Assembly: GCA_007449985.2 (NCBI GenBank)
Contig: VIIQ02000268.1
Span: 48,182-112,181, forward strand
Source: Desmodesmus armatus
Taxonomy: Eukaryota > Chlorophyta > Chlorophyceae > Sphaeropleales > Scenedesmaceae
Direction: 5' to 3'
DNA length: 64,000 nucleotides
The translations under genes were made by a program, and so were the position numbers. The notes below the pieces were generated by a model that was given only the letters and a program-made list of their open reading frames with translations, was not told where the DNA came from and did no database searches. Shown here one piece after another: positions 1 to 15,500 of this stretch (positions are counted from its first letter, which is position 1; each line of letters starts with the position of its first letter).

Positions 1-3000
1 CTCGAGAGCCCTCATTAGTCGTCAGTGTGAGTGGGCAGAGAGTGCAACTTGCGCTTGTGCCTGGTTGTAGCAGTGAGGGGTGAGGTCGACAGGCATAGAG
101 TGAGAGAGTTTGTTGGGGCACTGGCAGCGGTGAATGGCGGCCGTGCAGCATGTTCCAGCAAGCAGGTAGGCAGCAGAGTGCACGCGGGTATATGCACCCT
201 AAGATAGCCTTAGGCGTGTTTTCAGTTTGCCGCGTGCATGCAATTGTGCACTGATGCTTTCCTGTGGCTGTTAAGCGGTGGTCACTTATCGGTGTGTGGC
301 AGAGTGATGTGTGCGGTCTAGGCCGCTAGCTCCGTGCCCGTGTGTGAGTGTGTGTGTTGAAGCAGCAGCTGCATTTGGCGGGTTGTGGATGATGTGTGCT
401 GTTAGGATCGGAAGGGCTGGCTGCATAGGCCAGCGGTCATAGTGCACTTGAACCCCAACTCTGCTGCACAGCTGCAGATGCTGTGCGTGTTTGATTGCTT
501 AGTGTGGGCGCAGCGCAATGTGCTGCTTTGTCTGTGTGGTAGATAGGCCGTGTGCAAGCGAACTGTGCCAACAGACCCCATCCTACATGGCCGTCAATGG
601 TTTGTGTGGCTGGGATTGGGATGGGCTGCCTGGCAATTCCCTGCAGCTTTGACATGCCCCAATCTTCACCCTGGTGGCATGTGCTTGGCACACCCCTTGC
701 CCACACGTGTAGAGAAGCAGACCGCTATGTGTGTTGCCGTGTGAATGTGAAGCTGACTGTGTGCGCAAGCCGGTTGGCTGCTCTCGTCTGTCTGTGCCGT
801 TGATAAGCTGTTGTAGCCCTTTGAAGCTGTTTGCGTCGCTGTGCAGACTTCAAGGTGACAACTGTCATGCAGCAGCTACCTATTGGTGATGCAGGTGCAG
901 CGCGTACACACGCCTTGTGTTATGATGTGCCGTGTGGTGGTGCACAGCCCACATGGCCCATGCGTAGCTGGCCTGAGCATGTGTGTGAGGTATATGTTGA
1001 GGGATATGGCGAGGCAATTCAAGCTGGGTCCAGCAGCCGACCCGGCTGCTGCTGGCTGTGGTGCGTCCCAGCCACTGTGTGAGTAAGATGTGTGGGTGTG
1101 GGTGTGTGCTCGACGGGACAGTGTTGGTGGACTCCTCCTGAAACGGGGTGTTTGACAGCAGGCTGCGTGGCCTCACTTGGAATGCCCCTTTATCCTCTGC
1201 CAGCTTCTGGCAGCATGGTGCCCACCTAACCTGGCATCCCCGCAGTTGTCTCTGCATGGTTGAGGGGTTGTGTGCTGCAAAGCATGCAGCCGCACTGAAC
1301 TGCGGCACGGGGGGCGTCCAAGCAGTTGGTCTGGTTGCGCGCACACCAGGGGCGTGGGGTTTTGCCGTAACGCACCACGTCCCTCCAGGCGTTCCCCCAA
1401 GCCGCTTTGGGCAGCGTATTGTCCTCTTGCCCTGTTGCGAGCTCTTCACGGGGTTCCTGGTGTCTTGAAAGGGGGGGTGGAGGGGGGCTGTCTGACCTGG
1501 GCCCATTGCTGCCTTGTGCGCACCCAACAGGCTGGGCTGCGGGAGGGCATGCAGTGGGGTGCCGAGCACGGTTTGCGCCGCAACCCATTTTGATGCTGTG
1601 CTGTCTCTGTGTGTGCGTCTGTCTGTTACCAAGTGACTGTGTGTGGGGCTCATGGGGGTTGTTCCGTTCCAGCAGGGTGGCAAATTTGAGCTGGATTGGT
1701 ATGGTATGCAGCAAGGTCCCTGGGGTTTTCCAGTACTCCTGGCGCTCACGACACTTGCACTGCCTAGCAAGGGGGTGCTTGAGACTGTTTGGTGGCTGCT
1801 TGACTGTCGTGCTGCATTGTCATTTCCGCCCGCTCTGTGCTTGGGGTCTTGTTTTCAGGCCATCTGTTGACATGCACGCTGCTCACTGACGTTTTTTCTA
1901 GGTAGGATCTCCTCAGCAGGGCTTTTGACGCAGATGATGCAGCTGTGTGTGGTGTGTGGGTGTGTGTTTGTGTGCGGCTCGTGCTAGCTAGGTCCATCAT
2001 TGGGTGTAGACTGTGACTTGATGACGTGGATGGTGAGGGGCCGCACAATAAGCAGGGTGTGACGGTGACTAGCAGCAGAGCATGCATACAGAGAGGCGCC
2101 CGCTTAGCTGCTGCTGCTGTTTGATGGTGGGGGCGGTGCTGTGTTGAGCACCCGTGCGCAGATGGCTGCAGGCACGTGCACTATTCTTTCTGCAGTCATG
2201 GCCATATGTGTCGTGCACAACAGCCCGTGTGCATGCGCCGGGAATGAACTGTGTGTGAGCAGTGCCTCGGTGGCGGTTGTTTGCATTTGCCGGTGATGTT
2301 GTCTAAGATAGCACAGTACCGGTGGGCTGCCACAGCAGGCGCACTTGCCCTGCTGGCAGCAGCCCTTGTGTGTGTTGCCTGAGGTTGCGCTGCATGCAGC
2401 TGTAGGGTATATATGCTGCAAATGTTGGACGCACCGCACCTGGCTCACAGCGCAGTAGCTGGCGGCGCAACGACCCCTAGATGGCAACAGTGGCGGCACA
2501 GCTGCTGTTGTGTGTCTCACCTGCAGCCCCTTGACTGCAGCAGGGTACGGTGGGCGTGCATGTCGTGACTGTGTGCGGCATGGTGGTTTGCGGGCCCTGT
2601 GCGCGCAGCGCCCGCCCTCCTCATAGGCCATGATACCGTGTGACGTTATTTAGTCAGACCGAACGAGAGCGGCCCGCTCAGACCCAGGCAGCAATTGTGC
2701 GCTGCCAACCTGCACTCTACCCTTCTTGACTCCTTTTGCTGCTTCTGATGCGGGGTATGGTGCATGCATGTAGACGACCGACCGCCAGTGAGTTGACTGC
2801 TGCAGCATGGCGCTGATGCTCACATGATGATTGCTTTTTTGGCACAACCGGGTCTCTGCTTGGGTGCACACTTGACCGACAGGACACGCGGCCCTGAAAG
2901 GAGGCTGTGGCAGGGGTAGCTGGCACTTTCCTAGCAGCCTTTTTCTAGTGGACGATGTGGTGGACGATGTGGGATTAGCAGCTAGCTAGCTAGGGTGTGT

Positions 3001-3543
3001 GGTGCGGAGGTCACCACCGCCGTGTCGACATAGTGTGAGAGACTGGTGGTGCATGGGACATGACGAGCTTTGCAGCGCTGACAGGTGCTGCTGTTAGGGA
3101 TGCTTTGGTGAGTGCCAGTGGGCCTGACATGTAACCGACATTCATAGGCCCCCATGCTGAGTTTCACACACAGAAGACATGCAAGTGCAAGTGTATCAAG
3201 GACCAGACACAGGCAACTGCCGCCAAGTCCCCCAACAATCTGGCAATGGCCTCACCCAACGCAGAGCCACTTGAGGGCTGCAGGCACACTGCATAACCTT
3301 GCTGATCGTTGCAGGCTTGGCCCCGAGTGGTGCAGCAAATTGTCGATGTGCAGACACCCACACATGTTGCTTCTGAGCAACTTGCATCTTAGCAATGTTG
3401 TGCTTGTTGAACCACAAAGTGCCATGGCACTCGCATGTGGTCCAGCTTGACCAACATTGAGACATTACAATCAGCTGCAGCAGTTTCACATCCCATCCGC
3501 CGCTCGCAGCTGCAGTCATCTACCACCGCTCACAGAGTCAAGG
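1..3543. other. No gene recognised; GT-rich low-complexity DNA
   Basis: Long open frames exist on both strands (for example 880-1770 minus), but their translations are compositionally odd, rich in His, Pro, Thr and Cys, and match no family I recognise. I found no run of splice-consistent exons. The stretch is full of GTGTG and TGCTG words, like the introns and spacers elsewhere in the window. It probably holds the 3' flank of the minus-strand gene that ends at 3562 plus intergenic DNA, possibly with introns of a gene lying left of the window. Confidence 0.45.
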
Positions 3544-3548
3544 TTACA
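3544..3548 (-). terminator. TGTAA candidate poly(A) signal after the Elp6-like gene
   Basis: The minus strand reads TGTAA here, about 14 bases after the TGA at 3562-3564. TGTAA is the established poly(A) signal of Chlamydomonas and Volvox. A second minus-strand TGTAA lies at 3466-3470 and leaves a more usual 3' UTR length, so either could be used. Confidence 0.35.
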
Positions 3549-3561
3549 CATTCAGCTTGCG

Positions 3562-5798
<2,237 letters not shown>

Positions 5799-6337
5799 CG
5801 ATGGTAGTGAAGCTGTGGGATGGGCTTGTGTGCAATGCCAGTGCTGCTGGTGCTGCTACTGCTGCTGCTGGTGCTGCTACTGCTGATACTGTGAGGGGGC
5901 GCTGAGTGTGACAATGCCTGATGCCTCCTGCGGGTGTGCTGCAATCTGCAGACTTTCCAAGTCGGCACTAGAGAACACAGGTACAGAACTGGGTGCTGTA
6001 CTGTAGATTGTTGGTGATCAAGTTGTACTGCCAACTGCAACAAACAAGGCTGGCACACAAGCACACTGGGGGCTGTAACAGGAGATTTGCGAGACGGTGA
6101 AACAAAGTTGGCTTAAACACTCAATCAAAGACGCTGGCAAAGGATACTCAAGCTTCAAAACCTCAACCCTGCAGCACAAACCACAGAAACCTGGTTGTGT
6201 CATACGGGCACAGGGGGCTCATGCCAGCCGCAATTGCAATCTCAGCACTTACATTGTATCTTGTGACTCGATTTGCTCTCTTTACTGCCAGGTTGGAACA
6301 CCAGCAGAAACCCCAGTCACAAACGATCCATTCTGCC
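5799..6337. promoter_or_regulatory. Shared upstream region of Elp6-like and aminotransferase genes
   Basis: 539 bases separate the minus-strand ATG at 5798 from the plus-strand ATG at 6338. No coding pattern is evident. CTG/CTA-rich repeats occur at about 5838-5890. The region must hold both promoters unless unseen upstream exons exist; I see no convincing TATA box. Confidence 0.4.
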
Positions 6338-9300
6338 ATGCTTCAGCAGCAAGCGCTAAGGGCTTCCGGTCTCCATTGTACCAGGACCTGCTCCGGCAGC
6401 CGGTTCGCCGGAGGCTCCAAGGCCGCAGGGAAGAAGGCACACCGCAGGAGACTGACAATCAAAACGTTCTCGGGGCTTGCAGCGGTACAAGGCCCCAGCT
6501 TCGAATCACTTGACAGTGATGACCTGCTGTCGCCTCTTGCTACTGGGGTGAGTGTCGTCGGCCCAGACAGACTGCATGTTGGTGTCGGAAAATGCGATCA
6601 AATAGGTGCACGTGTACTAGCAGCACGGCTGGCGTTTGAGGTGGCAAACTGTCATATTGATTGGTATGAGTTTATCGGGTGCTGAATGCGGGCAAGCCTG
6701 TTTGGGCATGGAGGGCTGTGGGTTGCTGGCATACAAGAACAGCAACAGAAGAAGCCCCAAAGCAACCCCACTCTGCAGGGGTGGGCTATAGGGGTGGGTT
6801 GCACCATCTTGCTGGCTCTCAGCATCATCATAGTTGTGTCCTTGCCTGTAGCACAACTACGCTGATGCTGAGAGCCAGCAAGATGGCGCATCCCACCCCT
6901 AACCCTCACCCTGAACCCTGGCCCAACAGCTGTGCAACTCCCTTGTCATGATTGCGATAGATTTGATATGTTCGAGCTTTGCCGCCCTGCTTGGGGTACT
7001 CTCACACCTGCTGTGCCGGTCCCCTTTGTGCCTAACAGCAAGCATTGAACCCAGCCAGTACGTTTGGCAGGAACGCATCCTGCACGTTTGAAAGAAGTAG
7101 AATGACCGTTATGTATAGATTGGCAGTACGATAGTTACCTCGAAACCTGTTGTTGCTGATTAACTGTGGGTTACATCTGGGTTGGCAGCGGTGGGATAAG
7201 CACCCGTCGCAGCTGAGTAATTGTGGTGCGCAATGCATTGCATTGCAGCAGTCAACCCCAGTGGGGCAGGGCACCAGCGACTGCTATGGCTTGCTTGCAG
7301 CTTGGTGATCCCTGTGGACAACCTTTGACACCCCCCCCCCCCCCCCCCCCCCCCCCGTCACCACCACCCGCCACCACCACCACCAGTAGCCACCCAGGCA
7401 GCAAGTGCCCCCCCCCCCTCCCCTTGTGACCAGGCTGTGTGGACAGCAGGTATGTGTAGCCACTCACTGTGCATCAACACCCATGCGCTTCATATCCCCC
7501 CCGTTACTTCGCCCCCCAAATAGATGTACATGCCCACACCCACACCCAAACACTGAAGCTCCGTGTTCATACACCTCCCCTCCCATATCCACCTCAGGAG
7601 CTGTCCCCCAAGGTGCGGTCAGGTGTGCCTCCCCCATCTCAGAGAAGGATGGCTATGTATTGCACCCCGACCTGCTCAACCCCCGACTGCTGGAGGCCCA
7701 GTATGCAGTGAGGGGGGAGCTGTACCTCAAGGCAGAGGAACTGAAGAAAAAGGGGGAGCAAATCATATACACAAACGGTGAGTTTTTTTGTCTGCAAACT
7801 GTGTGGAACGGGAATGTGAGAGAGGGGGGTGGGGGGGAGGGGGGGGGGGGTGCAGAGAGTTTGGGGTGTGGGGGGGCGGGTCCTTGTGCCAGCTGGTATG
7901 CAAGAGGCGTGTACCGTATGCAGCAACAGGGGGGGGGGGGGGGGTTATGCAGTGAGGCATGAGCTGTACCTCAAGGCAGGGGCACTCAAGAAGCAGGGCG
8001 GGCGAATCATCATGTGGACCCCGTCCTTGCAATGTGCAAATGTGGACGGTATCTCGTGGTTGGCTGATGAAGATCCTCTGACAGTGGGGATGTTCAACAT
8101 TACCCATGAGATACCATCTGCATTCCCACATTGGGGGGGGGGGGGGGGGCAGGCGGCATGCCACCCACCTTACATGCCTTACATCACGGCTTGCACATGA
8201 TGGACGTACAAACATAGCAGCAGGGCATATAGCAGCGGGAGGTGCCAACAAACACTGCAGGTGTCGTGTTTGGACGGCACTCCACATGAATGCTGCATCT
8301 GCTGCTGCTGCTGCTGCTGCTCTGATGCTGCCGCCGCTGCTGCTGCTGCTGCTGTCATGCAGTGGGCAACCCCCAGGCTCTTGGTGCCAAGCCACTGACC
8401 TTCGTGAGGCAGGTGAGACACAGCAGCAGCAGCAGCCGCAGCAGTACTAGCAGTACAACCCAGCAGCAGCAGCAGTAGCAGCAGATGATCATGTTGATGC
8501 ATTTCAAACGTGGTGGGGACAATGGAAAGGTGCTGATGGTTTGTAGGGTTGCTGGGCCACATGCCAGGGGCATGACGAGAGGTGTGAAAAGTGGATGGAG
8601 AGGAGGCTGATCAGGGTTGAGTGATGGCTAGGATTCAGGCGACAATATCGTGCAGCACCTGAGTAGGTGGCTGGGGTCAAGTCTTGAGGGTGTAGGCATA
8701 AGGGGAGGGTTGAACGAGTGAAACCTCTACATCTGGGTCGATTCATGCTATGCTTTTTTTGTACCGTCACACTCATCACCACCGCTGCCCCTGCTGCTGC
8801 TGCTGCTGCCTTCATATCCCCTCCCCTGCAGGTTGTTGCGTTGTGCACGGCCCCCTTCCTGCTAGATGACCCCAACGTGACCACACTGTTCCCTGTTGAT
8901 GCTGTGGAGCGGGCGCGCAAGATCATCACCAGCTTTGGCATGGGAGGTATGCAGCTCAAGCTGAACCCCTTACTGTTTGGTGGTGCTCACAGTGTGGTTT
9001 CAGGTTGTGTGGTGTGGTCCCTTGAAACCTCAATCAGCAACCTGCAATTTTCAGCCCTTGAGGGTGATTTTGACTGAGGGCATGCCTGCACAGAGTGATG
9101 CCGGGGCGTGTTTGTCCATAGCTCAGCAGGTCTTGCTCACGCAACTTTAACGTGTGCCTTTGTGCCCTCTCTGTGTGTGTGCTCAGGTGTCGGTGGCTAC
9201 ACTGACAGCCGTGGCAACACGTTCATCAGGGAGGAGGTGGCTGACTTTATCAACAGGAGGGACGGACACAGACCTGAGTCAGAGGTGAGGGACACTGTGC

Positions 9301-9559
9301 CGTAGGGCAGGGGCATGTGATGTGCCTGTAGGGGAAGGATGTGTCTTGCGAAATTGGATTACAGCCACAGTTGGACGACACCATATGCCGACCCTCAGTC
9401 CAAGTGTGCGCAAGTGCTTGAGGTGAACAATGTTTGGTGCTAATACATTGGGTCTGTGGGGCACCTGACGTGGCCTTCATTGGGTGTTACTCATGCACCT
9501 GTGTGTACAATGCAAGCCCAACACCAACGCCCAGCTGCTGCTGCTGCTGTTGCGTCTGC

Positions 9560-9597
<38 letters not shown>

Positions 9598-12500
9598 GCT
9601 GCTGTCAGCTGATCTACCTTACTGATGGTGCATCAGCTGGTGTGCGCAACGTGCTGCAGTCTATTCTGAGGGACGAGAGGGACGCAGTGCTGGTGAGAGG
9701 GGCGGGTATCTTATTTGGGGGGGGGGGGGGTGCAAGGGGTCCCCTTCTTTGAGGGAGGAGAGGGAGGAGGAGAGGGAGGGAGGAAAGCAGGAGGGAGGCA
9801 CGAAGGGGGACAGCAAACAGCACCCCACTAGCATCAGTGCGTTGCCTGCTGGACACACTTGGCGTGCCCACTTGCCCCAGTGCACCCGCCTCATAGGCGC
9901 TCTGGTCCGCTGACGCTGACCATGGCACCCTATCAAGAGGGGGCATCGGGCAGGGCAGGTGGCTAGGTGGGGCTTCGGCAGTGAAACTTGTGGGAGAAAG
10001 TGCTGGCAATGGTCGAGCAGGAGGGGGGGTGAGGGAGCGGGCTGGCTGCTGGAGACACTTGGCGTGCCCACCTGCCGCAGCGCACCTGCCTCATATGCTG
10101 TCTGGTTAGCTGTCGCTGACCATGACACACTATTAGGAGGGGGTATTGGGCAGGGTGGGGGGGGCTGGGTGAAGGTTCAGCAGTGAACATGTTCAGGGGG
10201 CTGCAGGGGGAGGGAGGGAGCGGGGTGCCTGCTGCAACCACTCAGCGCAACTATCTGCCCCAATGCATCTTTTTCATTATATGATCTGGTTGCCCCCTGG
10301 CAACCATGATGCATTATCAGGAGGGTACATTGGGCAGGGTGGGTGGCTGGGTGGTGCATCAGCATTCGTTCATGCAAGGCAAGAGGCATCCAGCCGCGGC
10401 AGGAAGGGGGGGGGGGGTCCGGCAGTGAGCGAGCGACTAGTCCGGCAGTCCTGCCCAAACTTTGTGCACCCACGATCCATGACACTTTTCATAGAGCATG
10501 ACACTTTTCATAGAGCTTGATGGTATGGACGTGACCGCCATGATGTGCAGTTACCAACCAGACCCAACCAACCAGACCCAATATCAAAAGGGAGCGTCAG
10601 ACAGGGTGGACAGGCGGGTGGTGGGTCAGCATTCAATCAATGCGGAGCGAGAGGGTTGCAGCCCAGGCAGAGGGGGGGGGGGCGAGGAGGGAGTGAGGGG
10701 GCTGCCTGCTGCAAAAACTCGGCGCACCCATCTGCCCCAGTGCACCTTCCTAATAGTATGTGTGGGTCTTTGCCACCGCAAGTGCCACTTACTATCAGGG
10801 AGGGGCGCTGGGCATGGTGGGTGCTGGGCGGTTGGTGAGCAGCAAAGCTTGCTAGATGGAGTGGTGCAGCTCTGGCGGGTGTGTGCAGAGATGCAGTGAG
10901 GGAGGCAATGAACGAGCGACCTGCAGCTGTAACTGGCCACCATGTCCGCTCAAAGGCTGCTATGAACGGTACTATACCGTGTCGTGGGCAAACATGGTGG
11001 TGTATTATTACAGCAGCAATCAGTCCGGCAGTGCTGCGCACAGTGAGCGCATCCATGAACCCCAGGGCACTTTCCTCTTGTGTGAGCTGGAGGGTAGACC
11101 TTGCGCTATTAGATGCGCCATCAGGAACGGGGCATTAGACAGAGTGGGAGGGTGGGTTTATGATGGATGGCAAGCAGGCAATTGTGTGGGGCGATAGGGG
11201 CAAAGGGCGATAGGGGCAAAGTGCCGGCAGAGGGTGAGTGGGTAGGAGGGAGGGAGGGAGGGAGGGGGGAGAGAGGCAGCAAGCAGACCTTGGCCAGCAG
11301 CGGTACGCCGCTTGCTGCACATGTGCAGCACAACATACGCCCAAGTGTACCTTTCTTATGGCACCCCAGCTTTCAATAGCTGCAGCCTTGGGCCACTATT
11401 TGAACCACGCCAGTCAGGGACCTGCGTCAAAGTTTCCTAACTCAATATTGAGGCCCTCCCCCCAATGGTTGATTGCAGGTGCCCATCCCCCAGTACCCCT
11501 TGTACTCAGCCGGCATCAGTCTGTATGGTGGCAAGCTGCTGCCCTACCAACTCAACGAGGCAAGGGGCTGGGGGCTGGACTTGGATGCACTCACACAGCA
11601 GGTGCAGGCGGCACGACAGGAGGGGTACTCGATCAGGTGAGGAGGTTTTGTGCTGTTTTGTTTGTGCTGCGTGGGGGGGGGTGCTTGTTGTCAAAGATAC
11701 ACACCAGACGAGGGGGGGATGGTGGGTGGTGCCGTACTGGTGCCTTGCCAGCTGATTGGGGAGGGGCTCGGGTCTTGACTTGGATGCACTCACTCAACAG
11801 GTGCAGGCGGCACGACAGGAGGGGTTTTTATTAGGTGAGGGCTTGATGTTTTCAAGGCCAGGGTGTGGAAACTGGTTGGTGATTCCGTCACCAACCCCTT
11901 TCTCCAGTGGGCAACTGCTTTGTCAGCTGACCATTGAGAAAAGCTTCAACATTTCTCCCACCATCAGATGTCATGGGGGCCCATCTGCCAGCCCTAGGTA
12001 TGCATGCCATGCACCGGGGAACTCAGGAGCACGTCACAGACTGCCGGCAAGCTGGCTACTGCTGTTGCGGCCGCTGCTAAGACTGCTGCCATTGCTGCTG
12101 CTGCTGTGTCAGGGCGTTGGTGTTTATCAACCCTGGCAACCCCACTGGTCAGTGCCTGGATGGTGATGAGGTGCAGCGCCTGGTGGCCTGGTGTGCAGAG
12201 AACAGGGTGGTGCTGCTGGCCGACGAGGTCTACCAGGAACTGGTGTACAACGCTGAAAAGTGAGTGGCAAGGGGGGGAGTGCAGTTACGATACGAACGGG
12301 GCGCGTGGGAGGGAGGGGGCTGGTGTCTGTGTGCATGTGTGTGCGTATGAGTTTTGCTTGAGAGTGTTGGTTTGGATGGGTGTGTGTGGGGGGTGGGGGT
12401 GGGGGGGCATGTGGGTGCTGGCGGGGTGTGTGGGGGGGGGGGGGGGGCTCGGTTTATTGACCTATGGTAGAGCGTGGCTGTCCTGATCCGGGCTCAGGTG

Positions 12501-15500
12501 TAACACATGCATCGCTCACCCACCTGTGCAGCAGCTGCATAGATGCGATGGGGCTGCAGCTCATGTGAGTGGTGATGCACGTGTCAACATTGGTGAGAGG
12601 CAGGGTGGAGGGGGCGTGAGAAATGACCACGGTAAACGTTTGGGCCAGCACTGGCTGGTGCAGAACGTCCTCCTGCATGTCCTGCTGTCCACCTTTGACA
12701 CATGCATGCCACCGATTTTGGCCCCACCCACTTTCTTCAATATGACGGGGCTGTTGTTTGAGGCATCAAACACCCTAGCAAATGGGCTGGCGTTGGTTGA
12801 GTTTTGGTTGTTGGCATTGATAGTGAAGCGTGGGTGCCATATGGATTGCTAAAGTGTGATACCTGCATTGCTCACCCACTTTTGCAGCAGCTCCTTGACA
12901 CCCCCTAGGGGTTGATGCTCAAGTGGGTAGTGATGCACGTGCCACATGGCCATGGAACAGCAGCTACAGCATAAGGGTGTGTGGGTGCTTGCGCGGGGGA
13001 GGGGGGGGGTCTTGGTTGGATGACCGCTGGTGAAGCATGGCGGTTATGGTTGGGGCTAAAACTCAACACATGCATTGCTCACCCACCTGTGCAGCCTTCG
13101 TCTTTCTCCGATGGGGCTGTAGCTCACGTGCATGGTGATGCACATGTCACATTGCCGTGCAACAGCAGCTGCAGAATGAGGGGTGCTGGGTGCTTGCGCG
13201 GGGTCGAGGGAGGTCGGGAGGTGCATTTTGGTTGATCGACCTCTAGTGAAGAGTGGCTGTCATGGTCTGGGCTAATATGCACTACACCTTGCGTGTGTCA
13301 CATGCAATGCTCACCCACCTGTGCAGCAGCTGCAATCAAGTCCGATGGGGCTGCAGCACATGTGGGTGGTGATGCAGGTGCCACATGGCTAGCCATGGAA
13401 CAGCAGCTGCAGCAGGAGGGTGTGTGGGTGCTTGTGCACGGCTTTATTCACCTCTGGTGCAGCATGGCTGTCATGATCCGGGCTAAGGTGTAGTACATGC
13501 ATTGCCCACCCACTTAATCAGCAGTTTCATCACACTCCGATGGCTGGAACTCATGTGAGTGGTGATGCAAGGGCCGCATTGCCATTATGGAACAGCAGCT
13601 GCAGCATGTGGGTGTGTGGGTGCTTGCACCAAGGGGCGGTGGGTCTTGGTTGGTTGACCTCGAGTGAAGTGTGGCTGGCATGATTTGGGCTCAGGTGTAA
13701 CACATGCAATGCTCACCCACCTGTGCAGCAGCCTTCATTGCTCTCCGATGGGGCCAAAGCACATGTGGGTGGTGATGCACGTGCCATATGCCTTGCCATG
13801 GAACAGCAGCTGCAGCAAGACGATGTGTGGGTGCTGGGGGGCGGGAGTGGCGGTAACAAACGAGCAGTAGATGCTCAGGGGCGTTGAATGCGTCCCCCCG
13901 CCCTGCTGTTCCTGCACAACACACATCTGACAGCCCCCAACCCTCTGTTTTTTCCTGGGCTCATCCAGTATCACGCCCCTCAACAATATATCTTCCCAAC
14001 GCCTTCTACCCTTTCTACCCACTGCCCCCCCCCCTCTGCTCACAGTCCCTTCACGTCTGCCTACAAGGCCCTAATGTCCTCCCCCCCCCAGCCAAGCGTT
14101 GTGAGCTGATCTCCTTCCACTCCATCAGCAATGGCACCAGCTTGACGGGGCACCAGTGGGAGAACGGCTCAATAACACAAATCGCCTTGCCGGCCTTGAT
14201 ACTCACTCTGCATCACACTTCTAAACAATAGCCCCCCCCCTCCTCTCGTCTCCCGCCTTCTGCTTACTGCCCCCCCCCCACACACACAGTCCCTTTACAT
14301 CTGCCTACAAGGCTTTGATGAGCTCCCCTCCAGCCAAGCGTTGTGAGCTGATCTCCTTCCACAGCATCAGCAAGGGCACCAGTGGGGAGTGTGGCCTCAG
14401 GGGGGGCTACCACGTGTTCACAAACATCCACCCAGACACAGTCGCACAGTTCTACAAGCTCAGCAGCATTGGGCTCTGCCCTAACACCATCGGACAGGTG
14501 AGCCACCGCTACCGCTGCTGCTGCTGCTGTTGCTGATAGTGCTGGTGTTCACTGTTGCTGGCCATTGTTTTTTACCAGTCTCGAGTTCATTTGTCACCTT
14601 GCATTGCATTGTGGGTTTGTCAACGCACTGGTAGTGCTTGATCATCTCCTGCCCATCGCTTCCTGATTAGGCCAGTGTGACAACCACCACCACTGTGCTG
14701 CTGCTACTGATGTTGCTGCTGTAGATCGTTGTGAGTGTGTTGTGCAACCCCCCTCAGCCGGGTGACCCCTCCTACGAGTTGTTCCAGCAGGAGCGCTCAG
14801 CTGAGTTTGCCAGCCTGCAGCGACGGGCCAAGCTGGTCAGCGAGGCATTCAACAGCCTGCCCAACATGAGTGTGGTGCCAACACAGGCAGCCATGTATGC
14901 TTTCCCTGAGGTAAGCGTATCTTGGGTGGAGTGGGCCCTGGCGGGGGGGGGGGGGGTAGGGGGGGTTGTTGGTAGTGTGTGTATGTGTGGGGGGTTAGGG
15001 GTGACCTTTGGTTTTTTCACACTCGGTGGCACAGTCAGCACAGTCCAGCAGCAGTTGAATCAGAATAATGGCATGTTGTCAGAGCATTCAACAGCCTGCC
15101 CAACATGAGTGTGGTGCCCACACAGGCAGCCATGTATGCTTTCCCTGAGGTAAGCGTATCTTGGGTGGAGTGGGCCCTGGCGGGGGGGGGGGGGTAGGGG
15201 GGGTTGTTGGTAGTGTGTGTATGTGTGGGGGGTTAGGGGTGACCTTTGGTTTTTTCACACTCGGTGGCACAGTCAGCACAGTCCAGCAGCAGTTGAATCA
15301 GAATAATGGCATGTTGTCAGAGCATTCAACAGCCTGCCCAACATGAGCGTGGTGCCGACACAGGCAGCCATGTACGCATTCCCCGAGGTAAGCATGTTTG
15401 GGATGGAGTGGGGCCCGTGGTAATGCGCGGGGGGGGGGACAGTCAGCACAATTCAGCGACAGTTGAACGAGGATAGTGTCATCTGTCAGAGCATTCACCA

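Noticed and set aside
880..1770. 296-residue minus-strand open frame
   Set aside because: No recognisable domain; His/Pro/Thr-rich translation of GT-rich DNA, overlapping other equally long frames on the plus strand. Probably chance in GC-rich, stop-poor sequence.
12440..13860. CRISPR-like repeat array
   Set aside because: Units are long, diverged and unequal in spacing, in an intron of a eukaryotic gene.
14046..14160. Alternative, mutually exclusive aminotransferase exon
   Set aside because: The frame is broken by an extra C and the catalytic lysine is lost; it is treated as a dead copy.
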